A stretch of DNA of 64,000 nucleotides, from positions 1 through 64,000 of the forward strand of contig JAHHII010000009.1 of assembly GCA_019358855.1 (NCBI GenBank), written 5' to 3'. A program made the translations under genes and the position numbers. The DNA is from Timaviella obliquedivisa GSE-PSE-MK23-08B (GTDB taxonomy: Bacteria; Cyanobacteriota; Cyanobacteriia; Elainellales; Elainellaceae). Every line of letters starts with the position of its first letter. Within the stretch, counting starts at the first letter, position 1. Positions 15,688 to 24,588 of the stretch are shown here, in pieces. A model generated the notes under the pieces. The model saw nothing but the letters and a program-made list of their open reading frames with translations, was not told the DNA's origin and made no database searches.

Positions 15688-17184
15688 ATGCCTTTTCCCA
15701 GAACTAGCGGTATTTTGCTCCATCCCACTTCATTGCCTAGCCAATTTGGTATTGGTGACTTGGGCAACGAGGCTTACCGATTCGTTGATTTTCTAGTTGA
15801 AAGTAACCAACAGATTTGGCAAATTCTACCCCTAGGCCCCACAGGATATGGCGATTCTCCGTATCAATGTTTCTCGGCAATGGCGGGCAATCCGCTGCTC
15901 ATTAGCTTAGAAAAGCTTCAAGCACAAGGATTACTGAGCATAGACGATATATCTAATCCCCCTAATTTTCCCCTATCTGTAGACTTTGGCTGGGTCATTC
16001 ACGTCAAAATGCCGCTATTGCAGAAGGCTTGCGATCATTTCCGGGCGCAGCCAGACCCGCAAAAATACCAAGCATTTGAGGCTTTCTGTCAATCTGCCGC
16101 TTGGCTCGAAGACTTTGCCCTGTTTATGGCGCTTAAAGAAATTCATCGGGGAGCTAGTTGGCAAACATGGGAGCCAGAAATTGCTCAGCGTAAACCTGAG
16201 GCGATCGCCCACAAGCAACAAGAGCTAGCCGCCGAAATTTTCTATCATAAATTCCTTCAGTTCGAGTTTGCTCAACAATGGTCAAGCCTGAAGCAATACG
16301 CCAACGAAAAAGGAATTCAAATCCTAGGCGATTTGCCGATTTATGTTGCCCATGACAGTGCCGAAGTTTGGGCACGTCCCGAATACTTTCACCTTGATCA
16401 AGAAACAGGTGAGCCCCTTCTCATGGCAGGCGTTCCTCCTGACTATTTCAGCGAGACTGGGCAACTCTGGGGCAACCCCATTTATGATTGGGATCGCCTT
16501 CAGCAGGAGAACTTTAGCTGGTGGATGCAGCGATTTCAGGTCATGCTCAACTGCGTTGACCTGATTCGTATTGACCACTTTCGAGGATTTCAGGCTTACT
16601 GGGCAGTGGCTCAAGGCGAAACTACAGCCATCAATGGCGAGTGGGTAGAAGCCCCGGGCACAGAACTTTTTCTACAGCTTAAGAAAGAATTGGGCACTCT
16701 GCCAATCATTGCCGAAGACTTAGGATTCATCACGCCAGAAGTAGAGGCATTGCGGGATCAGTTTGACTTTCCTGGCATGAAAATTCTTCAGTTTGCCTTT
16801 GATGGCGGCTCCGATAATCCCTATTTGCCCTTCTGCTACACCCCTAATACCGTGGTTTATACAGGTACCCACGACAATAATACAACTGTAGGATGGTTTG
16901 AAGAGCGATCGCCTGATGAACAGCACAGCGTTACCCAATACCTCAGTGCCCCGAGTTCTGCCGGGGTTCACTGGGATCTGATTCGTCTTGCCCTAAGCTC
17001 TGTGTCAAACCAAGCCATTACGCCTCTACAGGATATTCTGGGATTAGGGACTGCCTCGCGGATGAACTCACCCGGACAGGCTGAATGTAACTGGGGCTGG
17101 CGTTACGAGGCAGGTGCCTTAACGCCTGAAATGAGCGATCGCCTCCGTACCATGACCCAGATCTACGGGCGCAACCCTAAGTAG
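15688..17184 (+). CDS. malQ: 4-alpha-glucanotransferase (GH77)
   Basis: 498 aa, full length for GH77 amylomaltase/disproportionating enzyme. It begins RTSGILLHPTSLPSQFGIGD. Catalytic residues are visible: the nucleophile Asp in LIRIDHFRGF, the acid/base Glu in IIAEDLGFI and the stabilising Asp in YTGTHDNNTT. It transfers alpha-1,4-glucan segments between oligosaccharides in glycogen metabolism, in the cytosol. It is monocistronic and closed by an intrinsic terminator at 17203-17247. Confidence 0.95.
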   Translation: MPFPRTSGILLHPTSLPSQFGIGDLGNEAYRFVDFLVESNQQIWQILPLGPTGYGDSPYQCFSAMAGNPLLISLEKLQAQGLLSIDDISNPPNFPLSVDFGWVIHVKMPLLQKACDHFRAQPDPQKYQAFEAFCQSAAWLEDFALFMALKEIHRGASWQTWEPEIAQRKPEAIAHKQQELAAEIFYHKFLQFEFAQQWSSLKQYANEKGIQILGDLPIYVAHDSAEVWARPEYFHLDQETGEPLLMAGVPPDYFSETGQLWGNPIYDWDRLQQENFSWWMQRFQVMLNCVDLIRIDHFRGFQAYWAVAQGETTAINGEWVEAPGTELFLQLKKELGTLPIIAEDLGFITPEVEALRDQFDFPGMKILQFAFDGGSDNPYLPFCYTPNTVVYTGTHDNNTTVGWFEERSPDEQHSVTQYLSAPSSAGVHWDLIRLALSSVSNQAITPLQDILGLGTASRMNSPGQAECNWGWRYEAGALTPEMSDRLRTMTQIYGRNPK

Positions 17185-17202
17185 GATCGAAAATAGCTCT
17201 TG

Positions 17203-17247
17203 AAAAGCAGAGAAGTAGCTCATTAGAAGCCGCCTCTCTGCTTTTTA
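17203..17247 (+). terminator. Intrinsic terminator after malQ
   Basis: Stem AAAAGCAGAG (17203-17212) pairs with CTCTGCTTTT (17236-17245), followed by T/A residues. It probably serves both malQ and the convergent rodZ-like gene. Confidence 0.75.
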
Positions 17248-17271
17248 AATTATTCAGAACTCGATAAAGCC

Positions 17272-18084
17272 TTATCGAATGGGAGCGATCGCCGAATCTG
17301 GCAAACTTGCTGAGTCTTGGCTGACCGAAAAGACCTTCTCTTCAACTGCTCCTGGATCACCCATCGGCTTTGCCTGCTTGCCATCGTAAGCAACCATTAC
17401 GCCTCCCGCATTGCCCGATCGTACCCGAATTAAGCTTTTTGCCGACCAAGAACGCTCAGTTCCTTCCGACAAAACGCCTTCGTAGTCAGGCTGCCCATCT
17501 ACCTCAACCTGCAACCACGACTGAGCCGTCAGCTTGACATTAATTTTAACGGGCTTATCCACGGTTGAGCGGCTGGCGATCGTTTGAGGACTAATGGACT
17601 TCTCAGCAGCACTTGAACTTCTTTGGACATTAGAAGGGCTAGCTTCTAAACGGGTGACACCGCTAGGAATAGGCTCCGAACGATTGACCACATAAGAGAG
17701 TAAGCTCACTGATGCCACAATGAGCCCGACATAAGCGACATATAAATGCAGTGGACGAAGTTGGGCAGCCGCAGAATCATTCCAAGATGACTCTACCTTG
17801 CGGGCATTGCCCTCCACTGGAAACGCCTCCGCAAACTGGGTCCCATCCAGCCCCAAGGCTTCCGCATAGCGCTTGATAAATCCTTGAATATAGACAGGTT
17901 CAGGCAACTGCTGTAACTTGCCCATCTCGATCGCCCGCAACAGCCGAGGCTGAATTAGCGTCTTGGTAGAAACCTCTTCGAGAGACAACAAATTCTCCTC
18001 ACGAATCTGCCGCAAATAGTCGCCTATCTGCGTAAGTTGCTCTGCTTGCTCATTCTTTTGTAGGAGGGAAATCTCTGTAGTCAT
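17272..18084 (-). CDS. RodZ-like membrane protein with helix-turn-helix domain
   Basis: 270 aa. Cytoplasmic HTH_25-type domain at residues 15-85 (IREENLLSLEEVSTKTLIQP, then IQGFIKRYAEALGL), one transmembrane helix around 113-133, and a periplasmic domain (about 180-260) of DUF4115 type. This is the architecture of RodZ, which links MreB to the cell-wall synthesis machinery. The HTH probably acts as a protein-binding module rather than a DNA regulator. It overlaps rluB by ATGA (18081-18084), so it is co-transcribed. No mreB is nearby. Confidence 0.82.
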   Translation of the reverse strand: MTTEISLLQKNEQAEQLTQIGDYLRQIREENLLSLEEVSTKTLIQPRLLRAIEMGKLQQLPEPVYIQGFIKRYAEALGLDGTQFAEAFPVEGNARKVESSWNDSAAAQLRPLHLYVAYVGLIVASVSLLSYVVNRSEPIPSGVTRLEASPSNVQRSSSAAEKSISPQTIASRSTVDKPVKINVKLTAQSWLQVEVDGQPDYEGVLSEGTERSWSAKSLIRVRSGNAGGVMVAYDGKQAKPMGDPGAVEEKVFSVSQDSASLPDSAIAPIR

Positions 18085-18896
18085 AGCTTGTGACCTTTAC
18101 TTTCACTCACACCAATCTTCAAATCTGGTTCAGTCATCCCTAAGTTTGCCAGGGGTTGTCCGATACCTTCAGCCTGAACCTGTAAAAACTTAATTTCAGA
18201 CTCCCTTAGATAACGATACTGCCCACTTGGTAATTTTCCTAGTCGGATTGAACCAATAGCAGTTCGGTGTAGTTGACGAACCGGATGACCCAATTGTTCA
18301 GCCACTCGACGAATTTGGCGGTTTCGTCCTTCTCGAAGTACGATTTCCAAAAGTGTTTGGTTTCGATCTTGATTGAGAACCCGAACTTCTGCAGGCAACG
18401 TCATTTTTTCGTCTAGCATCACTCCGTCACGCCATTGCTCTAGAGTGCTGGCATAGGGCAAGCCGTCGACCCAAACCTGATAAGTTTTGGGCACTGCATG
18501 ACGAGGATGGGTCAACCCAAAGGTAATTGCTCCATTATTAGTGAGGATCAGCGCTCCTGTAGAGGCAGTATCTAGCCGCCCCACAGGATGAACCCCAGCA
18601 TCAATACCCACTGATAGGGCAATGAGATCAATTACTGTGGAACGTCCTTCAGGATCATGGCAGGTAGAAACAACCCCTGCAGGCTTATGTAACAGCAAAT
18701 AAATCGGAGTAGGACGGTGAGTGGGATGGATATGGGTTCCATCTACCTCAATCCAATCTTGTTGAGGGTCAGCTTTCTGTCCAATTTGGACAACTTCCCC
18801 ATTCAAGCAGACGCGTCCATCTAAAATCATTTGCTCAGCCTGACGACGTGAAGCAACCCCCCATTGGGAAAGAATCTTTTGTAGCCTTTCAGTCAT
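18081..18896 (-). CDS. rluB: rRNA large-subunit pseudouridine synthase, RluB/RsuA family
   Basis: 271 aa. An N-terminal S4 RNA-binding domain (RLQKILSQWGVASRRQAEQM) precedes the catalytic domain with HPVGRLDTASTGALILTNNG, whose Asp is the nucleophile, and the GRNRQIRR motif near the C-terminus. It isomerises uridine in 23S (or 16S) rRNA. Its stop overlaps the rodZ-like start by 4 bp. RluB versus RluE/RsuA is not resolved by eye; length and motif order favour RluB. Confidence 0.87.
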   Translation of the reverse strand: MTERLQKILSQWGVASRRQAEQMILDGRVCLNGEVVQIGQKADPQQDWIEVDGTHIHPTHRPTPIYLLLHKPAGVVSTCHDPEGRSTVIDLIALSVGIDAGVHPVGRLDTASTGALILTNNGAITFGLTHPRHAVPKTYQVWVDGLPYASTLEQWRDGVMLDEKMTLPAEVRVLNQDRNQTLLEIVLREGRNRQIRRVAEQLGHPVRQLHRTAIGSIRLGKLPSGQYRYLRESEIKFLQVQAEGIGQPLANLGMTEPDLKIGVSESKGHKL

Positions 18897-19029
18897 AGGA
18901 TAAGAAGGGGCACTGAACCAAGAGAGTAGATTGGGGGCAAAGCCAGGACTCTGTGTTCAGATTTAGCATGTTTGCACATGTACAAATATTACAGGACTGG
19001 AGGACTTTTGCGGTAACCAAACCACAGAT

Positions 19030-20391
19030 TTAGGTGGGTAAAGTGTGTAGAGAGTCTGAACTACCCATGGGAAGACGAACTTGGAGCCAGGCTCCCCCTG
19101 TTTGGGGATGATTGCTGGCAGTGATTGAACCTTGATGAATTTCTACAATTTGCCGAGCGATCGCCAACCCTAGCCCACTGCCACTGGGTAAGTCAGGCTG
19201 ACTAGTATAGCGATCGCTCTGCCCCATATCGCTGGTCGTTTCCGCCAACAGCGTGACTTGGCGCGATCGCGAAGGATCAGCCCGGTAAAACCGCTCAAAT
19301 ACGTGGGGCAGAGCTGCCTCTGGAAAACCAGACCCCGAATCAATGACCTCAAGGCACACCTGAGCAGGTTGAGAAGGCTTGAGCGCATCCTCCACCTGAA
19401 CCTTGACACAAATATGCTGGTAGTCGTGGCTAAATTTAATGCTGTTATCTAAAAGATTGACTAATAAGCGATGAATTCGTGCCGTATCCATTGGCATCCA
19501 AAGCTGGGTGGGTCCACGATAGTCAATTTGTACTCCTTTGCGTCTTGCCAGCGGCTCTAGGCTGTGCCAAACCGAATAAATTAAATCAACCAGGTTATTG
19601 GGCTGAAGTTGAATCCCTTGAAAAGAGTTCTGGTCAACCTGGCTTAAATCCAACAGATCTTGAACGAGCGTGCTGAGACGAATTGTTTCCTGAATTAAGC
19701 GATCGATCCAAGTCCGCAGAGCGGGATCAACCCTAGTTTGCAAAGTTTCAGCCACTAAACGGATAGAAGTCAGCGGCGTTTTTAACTCGTGTGCCAGGTC
19801 AGAAGCCCAGCGATCGCGCTGCTGCATTAAAGTCAGCGATTCTTGACGATTCTCTAGAAAAATTCCAACTTGACCTTCCATTAAAGGGAAAGCATATCCC
19901 CGCAATGCGTAAGACTGCTGCTCCGAGAGTTGAGCCGGATCATTGCTTACAGAGTAAAACATCCAGTCCTGTTGACAACGCCGATCGACATTTCGAGCTT
20001 GGTCAATCAAATCATCTAGTTCATAAGAACGCACAAGCTCTAACAACAAGCGGGGCTTTGCCGAGCGGCTTTCCTCATCGATCCCTAAGAGGGTTCGGGC
20101 TTGTAAATTTGACTCCATCAGCCGATTTTCGTCATCAACTTTCAGGTAGCCAATCGGGGCACGCTGTAAAGTTTGCCAATATATCTCCACCTTCTGCTCA
20201 AGGTGATATTGCACCTCTTTCATCTGAGCGATTGCGATACCCACCTGCGATGCGGGAGATAAAGAGTTATCTTCCACATCTGTCCCCAGCTTTCTAGCTA
20301 AAACCCTCAGCCTTAAATTAAAGCGCGATCGCTGCCACAGCAGTAACCCTATGCCAACCGTTAACCCTAAGAGAAACCCTAAGACTGCCAC
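19030..20391 (-). CDS. sphS: PAS-containing sensor histidine kinase, SphS/PhoR-like
   Basis: 453 aa with a GTG start. An N-terminal hydrophobic segment (MAVLGFLLGLTVGIGLLLW) anchors it; a PAS-like domain lies around 70-180. HisKA has DLAHELKTPLTSIR (His near residue 200). The ATPase domain shows LLVNLLDNSIKFS (N box), VIDSGSGFPE (G1) and GSGLGLAIARQIV (G2). No HAMP or periplasmic sensor is present, consistent with cyanobacterial SphS, the phosphate-starvation kinase. It lies 73 bp downstream of an OmpR-family regulator. The SphS name rests on architecture and pairing. Confidence 0.72.
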   Translation of the reverse strand: MAVLGFLLGLTVGIGLLLWQRSRFNLRLRVLARKLGTDVEDNSLSPASQVGIAIAQMKEVQYHLEQKVEIYWQTLQRAPIGYLKVDDENRLMESNLQARTLLGIDEESRSAKPRLLLELVRSYELDDLIDQARNVDRRCQQDWMFYSVSNDPAQLSEQQSYALRGYAFPLMEGQVGIFLENRQESLTLMQQRDRWASDLAHELKTPLTSIRLVAETLQTRVDPALRTWIDRLIQETIRLSTLVQDLLDLSQVDQNSFQGIQLQPNNLVDLIYSVWHSLEPLARRKGVQIDYRGPTQLWMPMDTARIHRLLVNLLDNSIKFSHDYQHICVKVQVEDALKPSQPAQVCLEVIDSGSGFPEAALPHVFERFYRADPSRSRQVTLLAETTSDMGQSDRYTSQPDLPSGSGLGLAIARQIVEIHQGSITASNHPQTGGAWLQVRLPMGSSDSLHTLPT

Positions 20392-20464
20392 GATTTGATT
20401 CCATCTGAAGAAGTTCAGAGCACAGCAGATAGAATAACCCGAAACCTATGCCATAAAATTATGC

Positions 20465-21226
20465 CTAACCGAACCGATAACCAAAACCTCGAACGGTTAA
20501 GAGATACGCAGGATGACTCGGATCAACCTCTAGCTTTTCTCTGAGCCAACGGATATGAACATCTACTGTTTTACTGTCGCCCATAAAATCAGGGCCCCAA
20601 ATCCGTTCGATTAACTGATCCCGCGACCAGACTCGGCGGGGATAGCTCATGAACAACTCTAAAATTCGGAATTCTTTTGGAGAAAGATTAATCTCGTCTC
20701 CTCGAACTGTGACTCGGCACTCTTGGGGATATAGAGAAATATCGTTAAATTTTAGCGTAGTTTCCTGAGCTTGAAGTTGAGCATGACGATGGCGACGCTG
20801 CAAGGCACGGCAACGGGCGATTAGCTCTCGCATCCCAAAGGGCTTGGTCAAGTAGTCATCTGCACCGACCTCTAAGCCCACCACGCGATCGGTTTCGCTG
20901 CCCTTTGCACTCAAAATCAAAACAGGGACACTATTTCCTTCTCGCCGAATCAGCCGGCACAAGTCTAAACCGTTAACATAGGGCAGCATTAAATCTAAAA
21001 TAATTAGATCAAAATTCACCAATTCAGGACGATTCGACTCTCCTGAGCGACAAACTAGTTCTAGCCCTTTACGTCCATCCTCGGCTGTTACAACTTCGTA
21101 GCCTTCTTCAGACAGCGCTAAAGCGATCGTCTCTCTAATTAGCTCTTCGTCTTCAACCAAAAGCACTCGACCGAGCCTTGTTTCCTGCTGAAACCTCGTT
21201 TCTTCGGGCGTTAGGGTAATGGGCAT
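20465..21226 (-). CDS. sphR: OmpR/PhoB-family response regulator, SphR-like
   Basis: 253 aa from the ATG at 21226; an upstream ATG at 21259 would add 11 residues. The receiver has VEDEE (acidic pocket), phospho-Asp in LIILDLMLPY (near residue 78) and Lys in LTKPFGM. The C-terminal winged helix has RVWSRDQLIERIWG and RTVDVHIR-type KTVDVHIRWLREKLE. Together with the downstream kinase this looks like the SphR/SphS phosphate regulon pair. I did not find convincing tandem CTTAACCT Pho boxes upstream, so autoregulation is not shown. Confidence 0.78.
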   Translation of the reverse strand: MPITLTPEETRFQQETRLGRVLLVEDEELIRETIALALSEEGYEVVTAEDGRKGLELVCRSGESNRPELVNFDLIILDLMLPYVNGLDLCRLIRREGNSVPVLILSAKGSETDRVVGLEVGADDYLTKPFGMRELIARCRALQRRHRHAQLQAQETTLKFNDISLYPQECRVTVRGDEINLSPKEFRILELFMSYPRRVWSRDQLIERIWGPDFMGDSKTVDVHIRWLREKLEVDPSHPAYLLTVRGFGYRFG

Positions 21227-21385
21227 AGATGCGCCTGTAGAGCTATGTGTCAAGCACATCCTATCAGATTAAAGCTCGATCGCTTAACAAAGAAATTTGG
21301 TCGAGCGAGATAATTTCTGTGGTTTCTAATACAAACCTTGATTTTCAGCCCAAGACCAGCACTCTAATGCTCCCCACAACCTAGC

Positions 21386-21715
21386 CTATTGTCCGCAGCA
21401 GCGATCGATGCCTAAGCTATCTAACAACAGATCGCTGACTGCATTGGCAACGGCAAACTCGCTATAAAAGCTTCTAGAAAAATCAAACGCCTGCATTTCA
21501 GTAATAATCGCCATGACTAGCGAACTCACATCGTTCTCACCTTCCATTCGCTGCCGTACAAACACCTGTGCCGCTCGTTGGGCAATTCCCTCATTCACGG
21601 CTTCAGGAATAAATTCTTGGTCAAGCCATTGATGGAGCGATCGCTGTAACCACTCCCCCTCTTGCTGAGCATCGCGCGCTGGCGGCAATGTAATGGATGG
21701 GATTGGCTCAGCCAT
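21386..21715 (-). CDS. Hypothetical protein, 109 aa
   Basis: 109 aa from the ATG at 21715, chosen because GGAGGA precedes it by 5 bp; a TTG at 21727 would lack this signal. The sequence is helical and acidic, with HQWLDQEFIPEAVNEGIAQR and RQRMEGENDVSSLVMAII segments, and ends in a short cysteine pair. No catalytic motif, signal peptide or transmembrane segment. It is divergent from aat. I suspect a conserved cyanobacterial protein of unknown role, but cannot name the family. Confidence 0.72.
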   Translation of the reverse strand: MAEPIPSITLPPARDAQQEGEWLQRSLHQWLDQEFIPEAVNEGIAQRAAQVFVRQRMEGENDVSSLVMAIITEMQAFDFSRSFYSEFAVANAVSDLLLDSLGIDRCCGQ

Positions 21716-21846
21716 TGCGTCCTCCAATCTGTATATCTCTAATCTGCATAAACGCTATGCTATCTGATTAGGTAATTCAGCCGCTTCATCGTTCAAGATA
21801 ATATACGTTTCAACCGCCGGATGTTTCTCCTAGCCACTTCCCTTCT

Positions 21847-22422
21847 ATGCAATTCGATGTTTCTACCATCATTCAGGGTTACACCCAAGGCTATTTTCTG
21901 ATGGCAGACGGAGAAGGCGAGGCGTTAAGCTGGTACTCTAGCCGCGAACGGGCGCTGATCCCTTTAGACGATCGGTTTCGATACCCGCGATCGCTTCAAC
22001 GTATCCTTAACCAGAATCGTTTCACTGTTGCCGTCGATCGAGACTTCAAAGCAGTGCTCGCAGGCTGCGCCCAGCGAGAAACGACCTGGATTTCAGCAGA
22101 ATTGAAAGAAATCTATTGGGCGCTGCATCAGGCTGGAATCGCCCACAGTTTCGAGACTTGGGAAGGCGAAACCCTCGCCGGTGGGGTTTTGGGCATCGTT
22201 ATTGGTGGAGCATTTATAGGAGAGTCTATGTTCTACCACATTCCTGAAGCCTCGAAGGTGGCAATGGTCAAGCTGGTTGAACACCTGCGATCGCGCCAGT
22301 TTCTCTTATTCGATGCCCAAATTATGAACCCTCATCTGGAGCGTTTTGGGGCGTATATCTTGCCTAACCAGGAGTACAATCGGCTGCTGCAAACAGCGAT
22401 CGCCCGTCCCTGCCTACTGTAA
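21847..22422 (+). CDS. aat: Leucyl/phenylalanyl-tRNA--protein transferase
   Basis: 191 aa, slightly short of the E. coli enzyme (about 234) because the N-terminal region is reduced. Conserved segments are [14 protein letters not shown] (family GLLAYGGD position), [21 protein letters not shown], and [18 protein letters not shown], followed by [11 protein letters not shown] and [15 protein letters not shown]. It transfers Leu or Phe to N-terminal basic residues, creating N-degrons for ClpS/ClpAP. The call is firm despite the shorter N-terminus. Confidence 0.9.
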   Translation: MQFDVSTIIQGYTQGYFLMADGEGEALSWYSSRERALIPLDDRFRYPRSLQRILNQNRFTVAVDRDFKAVLAGCAQRETTWISAELKEIYWALHQAGIAHSFETWEGETLAGGVLGIVIGGAFIGESMFYHIPEASKVAMVKLVEHLRSRQFLLFDAQIMNPHLERFGAYILPNQEYNRLLQTAIARPCLL

Positions 22423-22472
22423 ATAATCGTGCTGTAAGGGGCTGTAAAGAGAAAGATAGAACCCAGAAAAAG

Positions 22473-23375
22473 CTAACGCAAGGAAAAGCGTCGTACTGCA
22501 AACAAACTACCCATCAATCCAACCGAGCCACCTAACGCCAGCAAGATTAAGGGCAGAGAAAGCGACTCTTGAGCCGTTAGCTGCATTCCATCTGTCAAAA
22601 ACTTAATAAACTCGGGTTGCTGCGCCAAGAGCCTAGTCAAAAATCCCTGCACCCCAGCAATTAGCCCCCAAGCAATTAATGCTCCAACGCCGCCCAAGAT
22701 TAGGCCTTGCAAAACAAATGGCAGGTAGATCCAAGTATCGGTTGCACCCACCAACTGCATCACCTCTATCTCTCGACGACGTGCCATCACAATCAGGCGA
22801 ATAGTCGTGTTGATCACCGCGATCGCTGTCAACGTTAGCATTGTTGTGATCCCTAAGCCGACCCAATTCAACCCTTGATTTAACTGCGCCAGTCGCTTCA
22901 CTGCCTCATCTACATATTTCACCTCCTCAACCCCTTGCACCTGCTTCAGCTTCGTTGCCAAGACTGGCACCGTCTCCGAATTCTTCGCCTTCACAGTCAT
23001 TTGGTCTACCAACGGATTACCATTCAATTGCTCACTCGCTCCCTGAATGTCTGACAAGCCCAAAGCCTTGACCAATTCGCCCCATGCTTCTTCTTTAGGA
23101 ATCGAGGTCACCGAAGTTACTTCTGGCATCGCTTGCACTAACGGCTTCAAGTCATCTGCCTGCACGCCTGTTTCCAAGTAAACAGACACTTCTAGCTGGC
23201 TACCAAATTGGTTAACTAAACCATCTAACTGCCAAGAAGCCTGTAAACTCATGCCAAACAGAAACAGCAACACTGTAACCGTACTAACTGCCGCCCAGTT
23301 CATCCAGCCGCTTCGCTTTAGCCCTAGCAGGGTTTCTCGGAGTAAATAGTCTGATTTCGTAAAAATTTGCAGCAC
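22473..23375 (-). CDS. ftsX: Cell-division ABC permease FtsX
   Basis: 300 aa with a GTG start. TM1 (WMNWAAVSTVTVLLFLFGMS) is followed by an extracytoplasmic domain (about 50-165) and then three TM helices in an FtsX domain, including the MARRREIEVMQLVGATDTWI coupling motif. FtsX works with the ATPase FtsE to activate peptidoglycan hydrolases at the septum. No ftsE is next to it; the upstream neighbour is a MITE-containing gap. The family assignment is firm. Confidence 0.9.
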   Translation of the reverse strand: MLQIFTKSDYLLRETLLGLKRSGWMNWAAVSTVTVLLFLFGMSLQASWQLDGLVNQFGSQLEVSVYLETGVQADDLKPLVQAMPEVTSVTSIPKEEAWGELVKALGLSDIQGASEQLNGNPLVDQMTVKAKNSETVPVLATKLKQVQGVEEVKYVDEAVKRLAQLNQGLNWVGLGITTMLTLTAIAVINTTIRLIVMARRREIEVMQLVGATDTWIYLPFVLQGLILGGVGALIAWGLIAGVQGFLTRLLAQQPEFIKFLTDGMQLTAQESLSLPLILLALGGSVGLMGSLFAVRRFSLR

Positions 23376-23777
23376 GTTTAGAACTCTCCAATTGCTCCTA
23401 AGCCAGACTCTTTCTTAATGAGCCATGATAATTCCTTCAGCAGAAATTCTAAGTAGCTTAAAGAAAATTAGATAAAGACTACTGGATTTCTCGTAGGTTT
23501 TAGGGGCTGACGGAGAAGGCGATCGTGAATCTACGCAAGCTTTTGATGAAGGGCAAATAACTTATAAACTTAGAGGATGTCTGAGAAGTATCAAAGATTC
23601 TTACACTCGCCCCCCACCCCCCATTCTGGGGGACTTCCGAACCAATGCTCCTTCAAAGTCCCCCAGAATGGGGGATTTAGGGGGCGGATCGGATAGCAAT
23701 CTAGACTTCTTAGACATCCTCTTAGAGTGTGTATGCTGTAATCAGAACTGCCTAAGCAGATAGAAAAATTGCACACC
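23376..23777. other. Intergenic region holding MITE A
   Basis: 402 bp between ftsX and the acetyltransferase gene. The middle is MITE A (23573-23721). The left part (23376-23572) should carry the ftsX promoter. No additional gene or RNA was recognised. Confidence 0.5.
23573..23721. mobile_element. MITE A, 149 bp, IS5-type ends
   Basis: Terminal inverted repeats GAGGATGTCTGAGAAGT (left) and ACTTCTTAGACATCCTC (right) differ at one position. They are flanked by direct TTA repeats (23570-23572, 23722-23724). The ends match the right end of the IS at 1-122, including the CATCCTC terminus. The interior has an imperfect hairpin with CCCCCAGAATGGGGG, the same core as MITE B. It encodes no protein. 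It lies in the gap between ftsX and the acetyltransferase gene. Confidence 0.85.
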
Positions 23778-24533
23778 ATGGATATTTCTGCTTATCTACA
23801 GCGCATTGGGTACGGTGGATCAATAGAACCGACGGTTCAGACACTAGGAGCTTTGCAAAGAGCCCATCTGCTAACCGTTCCCTTTGAAAATCTTGATATT
23901 CATCTGGGGAAGCCCCTTAATCTTGATTCAGATGCCTTGTTTACAAAAATCGTAGAGCAGCAGCGTGGCGGCTTCTGCTATGAGTTAAATGGATTACTAG
24001 CAGAAGTTCTGCTTCAACTAGGCTTTGAAGTATCCTTACTTTCAGCCCAGGTTGCTCGAAAACAGGGCGGGTTTGGAGAGAACTTTGACCATCTTGTCTT
24101 ACTTGTTCATCTTGAAGAGGATTGGTTGGTAGATGTGGGGTTTGGAGAGTCGTTTCCCGAACCTCTAAGCTTGAGCCAGGAAGGGGCATGTGGCGGCTAT
24201 CGGTTGAGTCATGATGGGCAGTATTGGCTGGTACAAGCGCTTAAAACAGATCATTGGCAAACTCAATTTCGCTTTACGCCAGATCCGCATCAGTTCTCCG
24301 AGTTTCACAGAATGTGCGTTTACCACCAGACTTCGCCAGAGTCGAAGTTTACACAACGTCGGCTTTGTAGTCGGGCGACCTTGGAAGGACGTATTACTTT
24401 GGTAGATCGACGATTGATTTTAACTCGATGGGGCGATCGCCAGGAGCGCCGTCTTAAAACTGAACAAGAGTACCAGCAGGCGCTAGCCGATTACTTTTGC
24501 ATCAAAATTCCAGAGATGAGCAGGATTTACTAA
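23778..24533 (+). CDS. nat: Arylamine N-acetyltransferase
   Basis: 251 aa from the ATG at 23778. The catalytic triad is visible: Cys67 in RGGFCYELNG, His in NFDHLVLLV and Asp in WLVDVGFG. The N-terminal VPFENLDIHLGKPL is the family signature. It transfers acetyl from acetyl-CoA to arylamines or related amine substrates in the cytosol. Length is slightly short (usual 260-280). It is monocistronic, just downstream of MITE A; a TTG at 23769 would add three residues and is less likely. Confidence 0.92.
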   Translation: MDISAYLQRIGYGGSIEPTVQTLGALQRAHLLTVPFENLDIHLGKPLNLDSDALFTKIVEQQRGGFCYELNGLLAEVLLQLGFEVSLLSAQVARKQGGFGENFDHLVLLVHLEEDWLVDVGFGESFPEPLSLSQEGACGGYRLSHDGQYWLVQALKTDHWQTQFRFTPDPHQFSEFHRMCVYHQTSPESKFTQRRLCSRATLEGRITLVDRRLILTRWGDRQERRLKTEQEYQQALADYFCIKIPEMSRIY

Positions 24534-24588
24534 GATGGAGAGAAGAATGTAGTTCAATGTTAAAAGGTCGTTTGCGAGTTTCCATGTC

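Noticed and set aside
21240-21385. Possible Pho box upstream of sphR
   Set aside because: Only a single CTTAAC-like match is present; the required tandem repeats at regular spacing are absent.
23607-23686. Rho-independent terminator of ftsX or the acetyltransferase gene
   Set aside because: The GC-rich hairpin lacks a following T run and is a repeated element bounded by terminal repeats and TTA duplications, so it is better explained as the MITE core.
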